NCBI GenBank assembly: GCA_016866475.1
Contig: VGMF01000002.1
Span: 105,116-169,115, forward strand
DNA: 64,000 nt
Source of the DNA: Chlamydiota bacterium
Lineage (GTDB): Bacteria; Chlamydiota; Chlamydiia; Chlamydiales; RGXB01
Direction: 5' to 3'
Position numbers and translations under genes: made by a program. The notes below the pieces were generated by a model. That model ran no database searches, was not told where the DNA came from, and saw nothing but the letters and a program-made list of their open reading frames with translations. Of this stretch, positions 1 through 8,773 are shown piece after piece. Each line of letters opens with the position of its first letter. Position 1 is the stretch's first letter.

Positions 1-228
1 TGAGGAAATTTCTACTAATTGCTCGATACAAAGGGCTATATTAGCCGTTTTTACATTATGCGTAAAGAGTCAAGCCCTTGATTAAATAGGCCTGTGAGAC
101 CAAGAGGGCTTGGTTGCAACCTCTTGAAGATTTTTTAAAAAGGGAGAGAATTTTTTTTTGAACCGCCCGGTGTTTTTTTCGCGCCCGCAAAGATAGAGTT
201 CTTGGTTAAAACCTCACTATCAGGACGC

Positions 229-822
229 TTAGCAAAGCGCCCTTAACGCAATTTCTCCTAATTTTAGCAGCCGTTCCATTTCATTTTTCTTTTCATGAAG
301 ATTGCGCAAAATTTCCATAAACGGAAACGGGATCCAATTTTCACCCGTACTCAAAGAAAGGTAGTATCCTAGGCTGTGGTCACCTTTTTCTGGGTAGTGG
401 TTGATCGCCTCTAGCATCTCGCTCAGTCCGCCAGAGGGAAGTGTAGCCTCCTCAGTCGAGCTGCAAACATCTTGCCAGCTTTTGGATAGTTTTTCGCAAT
501 ACCGCCAGTCGGAGCTAAGATCCTCCTCTTTAATTTGATGAAGAGTCTCAAGAAAATTCCTCAAAGCATCAATAATTTTTTGTGGTGTCTTCAAAGATTC
601 TGTAGATCGGATCGAATCGAGGATTGTGGAGGCGAGAAGGTAGGACAGAATATGCATATTATAGGCTCCGGGAGGAAGGTTGAGCTCCTCCTCTTTTTGA
701 GACCTGTCTTTATTTGCCCTTTCTGCCCGAATTTCCGCATGCATATGATGATAGCCTCGGATCGATTGTCCATACGATTGCATATGTTTCTTTAAATAGC
801 GTTTTTTAATAAAAAAAACCAC
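229..822 (-). CDS. Hypothetical protein, no recognised family
   Basis: Open frame of up to 197 codons with a GTG first codon; an ATG 13 codons in (783, reading MQSYGQSIRGYHH) is an equally good start and neither has a strong ribosome binding site. The protein is mainly helical, rich in Glu and Lys, with a Leu/Ala-rich stretch around residues 55-70 and no signal peptide, membrane segment or catalytic motif that I can name. It is divergent from the uhpC gene, with about 160 bases between them. Its length and lack of a better overlapping frame support a real gene; function unknown. Confidence 0.55.
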   Translation of the reverse strand: MVFFIKKRYLKKHMQSYGQSIRGYHHMHAEIRAERANKDRSQKEEELNLPPGAYNMHILSYLLASTILDSIRSTESLKTPQKIIDALRNFLETLHQIKEEDLSSDWRYCEKLSKSWQDVCSSTEEATLPSGGLSEMLEAINHYPEKGDHSLGYYLSLSTGENWIPFPFMEILRNLHEKKNEMERLLKLGEIALRALC

Positions 823-983
823 AATTTTGTTATCCCATTCTTTTTAAGTCTTTAAGGTTATCTTTGAGATTATTAGATATAGGGAATCAGCGAAACAGGA
901 TTTGGGGGAATCTTCTTGATAGAACGGATATTCTTCTCTGAAAAATTCTTTTTTGTTAGCCTGAATTCAAGAATCTTTGACAA

Positions 984-2366
984 TTGGGATACATACGCTT
1001 GAAAAATTCGAATTGGCTTGATTATTTTAAGTTCCTCTCAGAGAGAAAAGCCCAAGGGGCCCAATCTCGCCTCTACCAATACTGGCGACTTAGAATTTTT
1101 AGTTCCATTTACCTAGGTTATGCTTTTTTTTATTTGACCCGAAAGAGCTTTAATTTCGCTATGCCTGCGATGATAGAGGATTTGGGGATTTCAAAAACTG
1201 AGCTGGGGTTTTTAGCATCGGTTTTATACATCACTTATGGAGCCAGCAAATTTTTAAGCGGGATCTTGGGAGACCAATTCAATCCTCGTTACTTTATGTC
1301 GATTGGGCTGATTTTAACGGGTATTTTCAACATTTTATTCGGACTTTCTTCGAGCATTTTGTTTTTTGCCCTTTTTTGGGGGCTCAACGGATGGTTTCAA
1401 GGTTGGGGTTGGCCTCCTATAGCAAAACTTTTAACCCATTGGTACTCTCAGTCAGAGAGAGGCCGTTGGTGGGGGGTTTGGAATACATCCCACAATCTGG
1501 GTGGCGCTCTAATTCCCTTAATAGTTGCAGCTGCAGCCCAGTTTTTTGGTTGGCGCATGGCGATGTTTATCCCCGGTTCTATTTGTATTGGAGTGGGCTT
1601 TTTTTTAATGAACCGCTTAAGGGACACGCCGCAATCTTTGGGACTCCCTTCCATCGAAGAATTCCGCAACGACCACGTGATGTCTTCTCAACAGGAGATC
1701 CTGCAGGAAAAAGAGTACTCCTCGCTCCAGATTTTAATGCAGTATGTGATCAAAAACCCCTATATTTGGGTCCTCTCCATTACTTATTTTTTTATATACA
1801 TGGTGCGTACCGCTATAAATGACTGGGGATTACTGTATTTTGTTGAGTCAAAAGGGGTCCCGCAAATCATTGCAAGCTATTTCATATTTGCATTCGAAAT
1901 AGGGGGTTTTTTTGGAAGTTTGGCGGCAGGATGGATATCAGACACCGTTTTTAAGGGGTTGAGAATCCCTGCAAATGCCCTGTTTGCACTCGGAGCGGCC
2001 GCTTCTTGTATCCTTATGGTTGTCCTCCCTATCAACCTCTATGTTTTTTATTCCATTTTTATGTTTCTGTCAGGTTTTTTTATATTTGGACCACAGATGT
2101 TGATTGGAGTGGCTTGTGCAGAGCTCTCGCATAAAAAAGCTTCAGGTTCATCAACAGGTTTTGCCGGGACGTTCGCCTACCTTGGTGCGGCGACCGCTTC
2201 TCTTGTGAGCGGACGGTTGACCGAGGTTTACGGTTGGGATATTTTCTTTCCGGCTCTTGCTCTATTCAGCGTCGTCTCATTTGCATTATTAGTCCCTTTT
2301 TGGAATGTGAAATCAAATCCGAAAATTGTTTCTATCTCTTCAGGAGAGGAATCTTTGGACTCTTAG
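984..2366 (+). CDS. uhpC: Hexose-phosphate:phosphate antiporter, MFS family (UhpC/UhpT/GlpT type)
   Basis: Polytopic inner-membrane transporter of the organophosphate:phosphate antiporter branch of the major facilitator superfamily; in chlamydiae UhpC imports host glucose-6-phosphate in exchange for phosphate. About 12 hydrophobic segments can be counted. Between TM1 and TM4 are the family landmarks YLTRKSFNFAMPAMIEDLG, the TELGFLASVLYITYG segment and the GDQFNPRYFM loop, followed by GWGWPPIAKLL and the RGRWWGVWNTSHNLGG stretch typical of GlpT/UhpT. At 460 aa it matches the usual length. The start is probably TTG (984); another TTG lies five codons on. It sits directly upstream of dnaE in the same direction, as in Chlamydia. 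Confidence 0.9.
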   Translation: MGYIRLKNSNWLDYFKFLSERKAQGAQSRLYQYWRLRIFSSIYLGYAFFYLTRKSFNFAMPAMIEDLGISKTELGFLASVLYITYGASKFLSGILGDQFNPRYFMSIGLILTGIFNILFGLSSSILFFALFWGLNGWFQGWGWPPIAKLLTHWYSQSERGRWWGVWNTSHNLGGALIPLIVAAAAQFFGWRMAMFIPGSICIGVGFFLMNRLRDTPQSLGLPSIEEFRNDHVMSSQQEILQEKEYSSLQILMQYVIKNPYIWVLSITYFFIYMVRTAINDWGLLYFVESKGVPQIIASYFIFAFEIGGFFGSLAAGWISDTVFKGLRIPANALFALGAAASCILMVVLPINLYVFYSIFMFLSGFFIFGPQMLIGVACAELSHKKASGSSTGFAGTFAYLGAATASLVSGRLTEVYGWDIFFPALALFSVVSFALLVPFWNVKSNPKIVSISSGEESLDS

Positions 2367-2448
2367 TGCGGGAAAAAAATCTGAAACAAAATCTTGTTAG
2401 TTGGCTCGGAAATCTTTTTAAAATTCCTCCGGTGATCTAGCAGTTTAT

Positions 2449-2479
2449 TTGGGTGATAATCCGCGATCCGTGGTAGAAT
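2449..2479 (+). promoter_or_regulatory. Possible dnaE promoter very close to the start codon
   Basis: TTGGGT (2449-2454), a 19-bp spacer and TAGAAT (2474-2479), ending only six bases before the dnaE ATG at 2486. There is no Shine-Dalgarno sequence between them, so if used the transcript would be essentially leaderless. The -35 match is poor and the spacing long; this is a weak call. Confidence 0.3.
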
Positions 2480-2485
2480 TTCGGT

Positions 2486-5400
2486 ATGTGGATTTCATTA
2501 ACCAACCATTCCGGATACTCGATTTTATCCTCTCAAGCTTCCATAGAGGAGCTCGTAAAATTTGCCTGTACAGAAAAAATGGGTGCTCTAGCTCTCACCG
2601 ACTCCTGCAATTTATTCGGGGCTGTTGATTTTTACAAAGAGTGCAAAAAAAAGGGTTTGAAGCCGTTGATAGGGATTGAGGCCATGTTAGCCTCGACCTC
2701 CAGATTTGATAAAAGGAGGGGGGGCGACGTGTTTGCTACACCACTCTATCTCATAGCCAAAAATAGGGTCGGATATCAAAATCTATGCGCTCTTAGCTCT
2801 CTTGGATATATTGAGGGTTTTTATTACAACCCCCGGATTGATAAGGAGCTGATTGAAAAGCACCATGAAGGATTGATTTGTTTGATCGGATCCCATGCAA
2901 GTTATCTTGCCGACCTTGCTTTAAAACAGGATGATACCTCTTTTTTCCAAGAATTGGACTGGTGGCAGGCTCTTTTTGGCGCCGATCTGTATCTGCAAGT
3001 CGAACGACACAAGATGGAGCCGAGCGATCTGGTAGCTTTAGGGTTTGATAAAGAGCAATGGCTGCTGCAACTGCACAATGAATTAGCACAAAAGCAGGAG
3101 CTATTGATTGAAAAATACAAGCAGGTCTCAAAACAGAGGCGCATTCCGCTTGTAGCTACAAACAATGTGCAGTTCATGCACAAAAAAGACTATAAGGCGC
3201 ATGAAATTTTAATGAATATTCAGTCGGCCGAGACTGTAGAAATTCTTGAAAAAGATGCGTCGGGTGTTGTAAGGCGTCGCTACCCCAATCCAAAAAGGCG
3301 TGTTTTACCCTCTCATCAATATTATTTTAAAACTTCTGCTGAAATGCAGGAGCTGTTTCATGATCTGCCCGATGCTATCGAGGCGACGCAGAGGTTAGCC
3401 GATTCTGTCAATATGTCGATGGATTTTGATACCCGCTACTACCCGGTTTTCATCCCTCCCGATTTGGAAGGGAAAGTCTATACGGATGCAGAAAGGTCTA
3501 AGGCGGCCGAAGAATTTTTACGCAAGCTTTGTGGCGAGGGAATTGCTAAGAGATACAATCACGAGAGGTTGGAAGAGGTACGAAAAGTCTATCCACAAGA
3601 GGACCCTCTACAAGTTGTTCTTAACAGGCTCGACTATGAACTTTCTATTATCGCGACCAAGGGGATGTGCGATTATCTTCTTATTGTATACGATTTTATT
3701 CATTGGGCCAAAACCCAGGGAATCCCCATGGGGCCCGGCCGAGGATCCGGAGCCGGCTCGATTATTTTGTACTTAATAGGAATAACCGATATTGAGCCCT
3801 TGCGTTTCCATCTATTTTTTGAGCGCTTTATCAATCCTGAAAGACTTTCGTATCCTGATATTGACGTGGATATTTGCATGGATCGCCGCCAGGAGGTGAT
3901 CGATTACACGATCCAAAAGTATGGAAAGGACCGGGTAGCCCAAATCATTACGTTCGGTACGATGAAGGCAAAAATGGCGGTCAAAGATGTAGGCAGAGTT
4001 CTTAGCGTACCTTTGTCTAAGGTGAACCTGATAGCAAAGCTTATCCCCGATGACCTACAAATTACTTTGCAAAAAGCCCTGGAAGTGGAACCTGAATTAA
4101 GGGAGCTTGCCAAAAAGGATACTGAAGTCGGTAAAGTGCTGGAGATGGCTAAGGCTCTAGAGGGGTCCATAAGGAACACGGGGATCCACGCGGCCGGACT
4201 GATCATCTCTGCAAAACCTTTAGTAGAGACAATTCCTGTTTGCACTGCTAAAGATTCGCAGATGCTCGCGACCCAGTACGCAATGAAACCGGTGGAAGCG
4301 GTTGGGATGCTGAAGATCGATTTTCTGGGGTTGAAAACGCTCACCTCAATTCAAAAAGCGTGCGATTCGGTCAAAGAAATCCATAAAATAGAAATTGATT
4401 GGGTGAATCTCCCACTCAACGATAAGAACACCTTTGATTTGTTAAACCAAGGGAAGACATCGGGAATCTTTCAGTTAGAGTCGCAGGGGATGCAAGATCT
4501 TGCAAGACAGTTGCACATCGATAAATTTGAAGAGATAATCGCGGTAGGCGCCCTCTATCGCCCCGGCCCTATGGAAATGATACCTACATTCATTCAAAGG
4601 AAGCATGGGCGCGAAAAGATAGAATTTGATCATCCATCGATGAAAGAGATCCTTAAAGAGACCTACGGGATCATGGTTTACCAGGAGCAGGTGATGCAGA
4701 TTGCCTCGAGGCTTGCCGGATACTCACTTGGCGAAGGGGATGTGTTACGCCGGGCTATGGGGAAAAAAGATGCAGAGGAAATGGCCCGCCAAAGGGATAA
4801 ATTTCGGCTAGGAGCCCTGGAAAATAAAATCCCCGAATCCCAGTCGATGGCTATTTTCGATAAAGTGGAGAAATTCGCTAGCTACGGATTCAACAAATCC
4901 CACGCTGCAGCCTACGGTTTTTTGAGTTATGTTACCGCTTATTTGAAAGCAAATTATCCTGCGCACTGGATGGCTGCATTGATGACTTGCGATATGGCCG
5001 ATATTTCTAAAGTAGCGAAACATAGCGCCGAATGCAAAACGATGGGGATTGCGGTCCTTCCTCCGTCCATCAACGATTCAGAACAGTATTTTACCCCAAC
5101 AAGTCAAGGTATCCGGTTTGCGCTGGGGGGGATTAAGGGAATCGGCGAAGGGGTTGTGCAGACGATCATTGAAACGCGCCGTAGAGAGGGTGCGTTTAAG
5201 GGATTGAACGATTTTGTACAAAAAAATGATGTAAAAAAGATCGGAAAAAAAACAATAGAGACGTTGATCGAAGCGGGCTGCTTTGATGACTTTTCCAGCT
5301 CAAGGCGTGCTCTTATAGCCCAAATAGGGGATCTTTTTGACGCAAGCGTACGGATCCAGAAGGAAAAGACTAAAGGGTATCTCTCCTTTTTTCAAGATGG

Positions 5401-6181
5401 GGAACAGGATCCAAAGACGGCGGTTGCTCTTTCGTCCGATGAAGTGCCTCTTGAGCGTTTGTTTAAAGAGAGGGAACTCCTCGGGTTTTATTTGACAGGC
5501 CACCCCCTGCAGTACTATCAGGACGCTATAGACAAGATGGATGTAGCTACAATCGACGAGGTTTTGCAGGCGCAACAGAGCACTGTTCTCATCGTCCCCC
5601 TGGTTGTGGAAGACCTTGAGTTTAGATTATCCCAAAAAACCCAAAAGAAATTTGCAGTTTTGAAAGCATCAGACCAAGGCGGTATGTTAGAATTGCTTGC
5701 CTGGAGCGATATCATGGAGACGAAAGGGCCCCTGTTAAAGGAGAACTCCCTCCTTGTTGCATTGATAGAAATCGAAAAAAAGGGGACTGAGCAAAGAACA
5801 CTATTGAAAGATTTATACTCCTTTGAGAGTGTTAAGATCCAAGAGGTGCTGGAAAACCGCGAGAAGCTTCGGCTATCACAAAAAAGCTTTTTACAAAAAA
5901 AGGCGCAACAAGAGAGTAGGGGGAATGCGATGAAGGGGAAAGAAGAAAAAAAAGAGCCTCTATTAAAATTGCAACTTAATGAGGCAGAAATGGGGCACCA
6001 GGCTGTTGTCCATTTAAAAAAAATATTTTCCAACTCTGCCGGGAAATCGCCCGTAAGAATCCTTATAGGCCCGACTACTTTGCAGATTGACGAGAGTTTT
6101 GGTGTCAAAATTACTCCGCAGTTGATAAACGATCTAAAAACGTTGAAATATGTAGAGAGTGTTGAGCAAGGGGAAGGCTAA
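2486..6181 (+). CDS. dnaE: DNA polymerase III alpha subunit
   Basis: Replicative polymerase catalytic subunit, 1231 aa, the normal DnaE length. Order: N-terminal PHP domain (about 1-280), palm with PGRGSGAGS at about 417 and the catalytic pair in PDIDVDICMDRR (D458 and D460), third aspartate in KIDFLGL (about 611), fingers with YRPGPMEMIPTF and VYQEQVMQIA, the FNKSHAAAYGFLSY tandem helix-hairpin-helix region, then an OB-fold and C-terminal domain. The PHP metal-site histidine usually found in the TDHGN motif is replaced here (TDSCNLFG), so the PHP domain is probably catalytically dead, as in E. coli. There is no DnaQ-type exonuclease insert, so proofreading must come from a separate subunit. 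Confidence 0.97.
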   Translation: MWISLTNHSGYSILSSQASIEELVKFACTEKMGALALTDSCNLFGAVDFYKECKKKGLKPLIGIEAMLASTSRFDKRRGGDVFATPLYLIAKNRVGYQNLCALSSLGYIEGFYYNPRIDKELIEKHHEGLICLIGSHASYLADLALKQDDTSFFQELDWWQALFGADLYLQVERHKMEPSDLVALGFDKEQWLLQLHNELAQKQELLIEKYKQVSKQRRIPLVATNNVQFMHKKDYKAHEILMNIQSAETVEILEKDASGVVRRRYPNPKRRVLPSHQYYFKTSAEMQELFHDLPDAIEATQRLADSVNMSMDFDTRYYPVFIPPDLEGKVYTDAERSKAAEEFLRKLCGEGIAKRYNHERLEEVRKVYPQEDPLQVVLNRLDYELSIIATKGMCDYLLIVYDFIHWAKTQGIPMGPGRGSGAGSIILYLIGITDIEPLRFHLFFERFINPERLSYPDIDVDICMDRRQEVIDYTIQKYGKDRVAQIITFGTMKAKMAVKDVGRVLSVPLSKVNLIAKLIPDDLQITLQKALEVEPELRELAKKDTEVGKVLEMAKALEGSIRNTGIHAAGLIISAKPLVETIPVCTAKDSQMLATQYAMKPVEAVGMLKIDFLGLKTLTSIQKACDSVKEIHKIEIDWVNLPLNDKNTFDLLNQGKTSGIFQLESQGMQDLARQLHIDKFEEIIAVGALYRPGPMEMIPTFIQRKHGREKIEFDHPSMKEILKETYGIMVYQEQVMQIASRLAGYSLGEGDVLRRAMGKKDAEEMARQRDKFRLGALENKIPESQSMAIFDKVEKFASYGFNKSHAAAYGFLSYVTAYLKANYPAHWMAALMTCDMADISKVAKHSAECKTMGIAVLPPSINDSEQYFTPTSQGIRFALGGIKGIGEGVVQTIIETRRREGAFKGLNDFVQKNDVKKIGKKTIETLIEAGCFDDFSSSRRALIAQIGDLFDASVRIQKEKTKGYLSFFQDGEQDPKTAVALSSDEVPLERLFKERELLGFYLTGHPLQYYQDAIDKMDVATIDEVLQAQQSTVLIVPLVVEDLEFRLSQKTQKKFAVLKASDQGGMLELLAWSDIMETKGPLLKENSLLVALIEIEKKGTEQRTLLKDLYSFESVKIQEVLENREKLRLSQKSFLQKKAQQESRGNAMKGKEEKKEPLLKLQLNEAEMGHQAVVHLKKIFSNSAGKSPVRILIGPTTLQIDESFGVKITPQLINDLKTLKYVESVEQGEG

Positions 6182-6264
6182 CGGGAGAAGTCTAAGAGCG
6201 CTAGGCTCAGTATTTAAAAAATTGTTTTTAAATTCCTTAAATCTCTGAAAAATTCCATTAGTGG

Positions 6265-6294
6265 TTGCGGGGTTATATTTTGAACTGTTATACT
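6265..6294 (+). promoter_or_regulatory. Candidate promoter for the TPR gene
   Basis: TTGCGG (6265-6270), an 18-bp spacer and TATACT (6289-6294). The -10 ends eight bases before the ATG at 6303 and no ribosome binding site lies between, suggesting a leaderless or near-leaderless message. Pattern match only. Confidence 0.4.
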
Positions 6295-6302
6295 TTTTTT
6301 GT

Positions 6303-7313
6303 ATGAAGGCTATAGTTCTATTTTCGAGTATTGTTTTACCATTTTTGAGTATCGAGGGGAAGACCCAAAAAGATCCTTTTGAGCAACTTTATAGCCAGCT
6401 TCAAGAGGCTCTAGATAAACAAAATCTAAAATCTGCAAAAAAAAGTGCAGAGGTGATTGTTGATCTCTATCAGGATCATCCCATGTCATCCGAGGTATAT
6501 TTTCAACTCGCAACTCTTTATTTGAAAGAGGGGGAGTATGAGGTGGCTTTTGAAGCGGCGGAACTCTACTTGAAAAAAGATGCGACCTTACGTTTCTATG
6601 AGGAGGCCTACAAAATAAAACTTGAGGTAGCCCATCGATACTCCAAAGGTTTTAAAAAGCATGTTGCCGGCTTAAGGGTGCTTCCCAAGTGGATGCCCGC
6701 ACAAGAGGACGCTTTAGAAATATACGACGAAATTCAGGCAGCAGTTCCAAGATCCGATGTAGCGGCAGAAGCGCTGTATGCAAAAGGTGCTCTGCAACTG
6801 CATTTGGAGGATCACAAGGCCGCACTAGATACGTTTCAGATCTTTTTGAAAAAGTTTGCTCAACATCCTCTTGCCCCTCACGCCCACATCAAAATAGGGG
6901 ATATCTACGTAATCAATACGAAGATACAACAAAATGATGATAGTTTTTTGGCTCTGGAGCGTCTCAACTTCCAGCGCTTTAAGGATAATTTTCCGTCCGA
7001 TCCAAGATTGAGAATAGCCGAAGGTCAGATCAAATCTATAGAGGAAACTTTGGCTCTGGGAATGTTTGAGATAGCAGCTTATTATAAGCGGACGAAGCGT
7101 CATGATGCGGCTTTGCTTTACTACACCCAGGTGATCCAAACCTACCCGAAGTCTGTAGTTGCCCATAAGGCAGTGAATACAGTACAGTACCTACGTGAAA
7201 AACATGCCGATCTTAGAGATAAATATCCTGTGGAGGACCTTGAGATCATCGTGGATGTTATTGAAGAGCTTCCTGATACTATCCAAGATCAAGCAGATCA
7301 GAAAGTCCATTAA
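6303..7313 (+). CDS. Periplasmic TPR protein, BamD/YbgF-like
   Basis: Starts at ATG 6303 (MKAIVLFSS...), which gives a clean Sec signal peptide; an open GTG 14 codons upstream would bury it. The mature protein, about 315 aa, is a chain of tetratricopeptide repeats (AEVIVDLYQDHPMSSEVYFQ, AALDTFQIFLKKFAQHPLAPHA, ALLYYTQVIQTYPKSVVAHK), the arrangement seen in BamD, the lipoprotein of the outer-membrane beta-barrel assembly machine. It lacks a lipobox cysteine, so it is soluble or otherwise anchored, and BamD identity is tentative. The neighbouring LptE-like lipoprotein gene overlaps its 3' end, which supports a joint role in outer-membrane biogenesis. The same pair follows dnaE in Chlamydia (CT546-CT548 region, from memory). 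Confidence 0.75.
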   Translation: MKAIVLFSSIVLPFLSIEGKTQKDPFEQLYSQLQEALDKQNLKSAKKSAEVIVDLYQDHPMSSEVYFQLATLYLKEGEYEVAFEAAELYLKKDATLRFYEEAYKIKLEVAHRYSKGFKKHVAGLRVLPKWMPAQEDALEIYDEIQAAVPRSDVAAEALYAKGALQLHLEDHKAALDTFQIFLKKFAQHPLAPHAHIKIGDIYVINTKIQQNDDSFLALERLNFQRFKDNFPSDPRLRIAEGQIKSIEETLALGMFEIAAYYKRTKRHDAALLYYTQVIQTYPKSVVAHKAVNTVQYLREKHADLRDKYPVEDLEIIVDVIEELPDTIQDQADQKVH

Positions 7314-7881
7314 ACTATTTACCCTAATTGGTTGGATAGTTTTTTCCGGTTGTCAATATAAATTTGTTTCAACAAAAGATCAGCCCACATTGGAGCTAGC
7401 TTTTCGAGGAGCGTACTCATCCCCAGCGTTTCAAGATGAATTCTTACTCGAATTACAAAGAGTCACTGGCTATAAAGTTGTTTCTGCAAATGGACGCTAT
7501 CTAGTTGAGATAGATACGGACCGTTTGAGGAAAGATACGATCGGTTTTGTGCATGACAGAGACCCTCTAACTGGAGCCGTGATAGATCGATTATTTCCGA
7601 ATGAAGGGCGCGCGGTTTTGGGGGCTAAAATCAGGATTATTGACAAACATCATTTTAACAGTATGATCTTGGATAGAAGGCTCTTTGCGTCCTCAGATTT
7701 CGATTTTACAAATCCTAACACGCTAAGGGATACTTTTTATGAGGGTACACCTTTGGTAGAATACTCATTAGGTCAGTTTGACTCCGAGTATGGCGCTTTT
7801 GATGTGGCCCATGAGCTCACAACTAAAAAACTTGCTAAAAAACTCGCCCTTTTTTTAGGAGGGATATGTCTCAAAAAATGA
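7255..7881 (+). CDS. LptE-like outer-membrane lipoprotein (probable LPS assembly)
   Basis: The protein has a hydrophobic leader ending in a lipobox (IVFSGC, Cys at about nt 7351), so it is predicted to be lipidated by Lgt, Lsp and the Lnt encoded at 13.0 kb. The body resembles LptE: repeated beta-strand segments with SSDFDFTNPNTLRDTFYEG and EYSLGQFDSEYGAFDVA, then an AKKLALFL helix. LptE plugs the LptD translocon and helps insert lipopolysaccharide. The start is uncertain: ATG 7255 overlaps the TPR gene by 59 bases, no ATG lies closer to the lipobox, and a downstream non-ATG codon is possible. It overlaps the next gene by 16 bases, so translational coupling is likely. Confidence 0.6.
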   Translation: MLLKSFLILSKIKQIRKSIKLFTLIGWIVFSGCQYKFVSTKDQPTLELAFRGAYSSPAFQDEFLLELQRVTGYKVVSANGRYLVEIDTDRLRKDTIGFVHDRDPLTGAVIDRLFPNEGRAVLGAKIRIIDKHHFNSMILDRRLFASSDFDFTNPNTLRDTFYEGTPLVEYSLGQFDSEYGAFDVAHELTTKKLAKKLALFLGGICLKK

Positions 7882-8252
7882 GGATGAAAGTAGCGGCCGA
7901 TGTATCGCAATATCCAAAAGTATTAGACTGGGTCGAGGTTGGCGTCTCCTCGTCGCAAATTCAACTTTGTGTTGAGGAGATCTTCATAAATATTTGCTCC
8001 TATGCGTACCCTGAAAAAAGGGGGGACGTTGAAATTTTGCTGCAAAATATTGATGGACAGGTGGAAATTGAATTTATAGACGATGGCATCGAGTTTAATC
8101 CGCTTGAATACAAACGTCAAAAACCTATAGATCACCCGGGTGGTTTTGGAATTTATATCGTGAACCATTTAATGGATGAGATCAAATATGAAAGAAAAAA
8201 TAATCGGAATCACTTAAGGTTGAAAAAACTAATTAAACAAAAAAAAACATAA
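7866..8252 (+). CDS. Anti-sigma-factor-type serine kinase (RsbW-like, GHKL fold)
   Basis: Small 128-aa HATPase domain of the RsbW/SpoIIAB type. The N box (CVEEIFINICSYAY, about 37-50), G1 box (DDGIEFNP, about 75-82) and G2 box (GGFGIYIVNHL, about 97-107) are all present, so ATP binding should be intact. Such proteins phosphorylate an STAS-domain antagonist and can sequester a sigma factor or another regulator; in Chlamydia the RsbW homologue belongs to a partner-switching pathway. The start codon lies inside the end of the LptE-like gene. No sigma factor or antagonist gene is in this window, so the partner is unknown. Confidence 0.8.
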   Translation: MSQKMRMKVAADVSQYPKVLDWVEVGVSSSQIQLCVEEIFINICSYAYPEKRGDVEILLQNIDGQVEIEFIDDGIEFNPLEYKRQKPIDHPGGFGIYIVNHLMDEIKYERKNNRNHLRLKKLIKQKKT

Positions 8253-8295
8253 AGGACTGTCCCCACACAATCGACATCCTCTGGGAAAGAGAAGA

Positions 8296-8760
8296 CTAAT
8301 ATTCTTCTATTAAACGCTGGATGGCTTCTTCATTGTCCATAATTTCCTTAAGGAAGTGCCTAAGGACACGCAGAATGTATTTTGGGGTATTGTAAATACC
8401 CGCAGTCCTGAATACCAGCTCTAGAAGAGGTATTTCATCCTCGATATAAGCAATCAGTGTGAGGGTCTCTTTTTCTGTCTCCCCCTGCTGCGGAACGATC
8501 CAGACTGCAAACTGATGATTAAAAAGTGTTACCTTATCTTCCTCTTCGATCACGTGGAAATAGTAAGGGTGCTGCTGGAGAAGATCTTGATCTTGATCAG
8601 TAGAGTTTAAAAGGTTAGTATCTCTCAAAAGGGGGAGGTCTATATTGATGATGCCGTCATGGTTAAAATATGAAAGATCCGAAAAAAATTCTTCAAATGC
8701 TTGTTCTAGCTTCCCGGGGTTTGGCATTCCACATCCTGTCCAGATTCTTACCCTCCCCAT
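8296..8760 (-). CDS. Conserved chlamydial hypothetical protein
   Basis: A 154-aa acidic protein (for example DNEEAIQRLIEEY at the C-terminus) with alternating strands and helices, no signal peptide or membrane segment. Its size and compact alpha/beta pattern recall type III secretion chaperones or a chlamydial PilZ/chaperone-like fold, but no motif proves that. It lies between the RsbW-like kinase and dacF, the same place as a hypothetical gene (CT550) in Chlamydia as I recall. The long alternative frame of dacF overlaps its 5' end on the other strand and is not real there. Confidence 0.65.
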   Translation of the reverse strand: MGRVRIWTGCGMPNPGKLEQAFEEFFSDLSYFNHDGIINIDLPLLRDTNLLNSTDQDQDLLQQHPYYFHVIEEEDKVTLFNHQFAVWIVPQQGETEKETLTLIAYIEDEIPLLELVFRTAGIYNTPKYILRVLRHFLKEIMDNEEAIQRLIEEY

Positions 8761-8773
8761 AAATCGCCTTTTA

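Noticed and set aside
1376..1822. 148-codon frame inside uhpC on the same strand
   Set aside because: Shadow frame: no ribosome binding site, no family pattern, and fully inside the well-conserved transporter.
3904..4344. 146-codon minus-strand frame inside dnaE
   Set aside because: Antisense of the polymerase palm region with no coding features of its own.
5518..6108. 196-codon minus-strand frame opposite the dnaE 3' end
   Set aside because: Serine- and phenylalanine-rich translation typical of an antisense shadow of a lysine-rich coding strand; dnaE is certain here.
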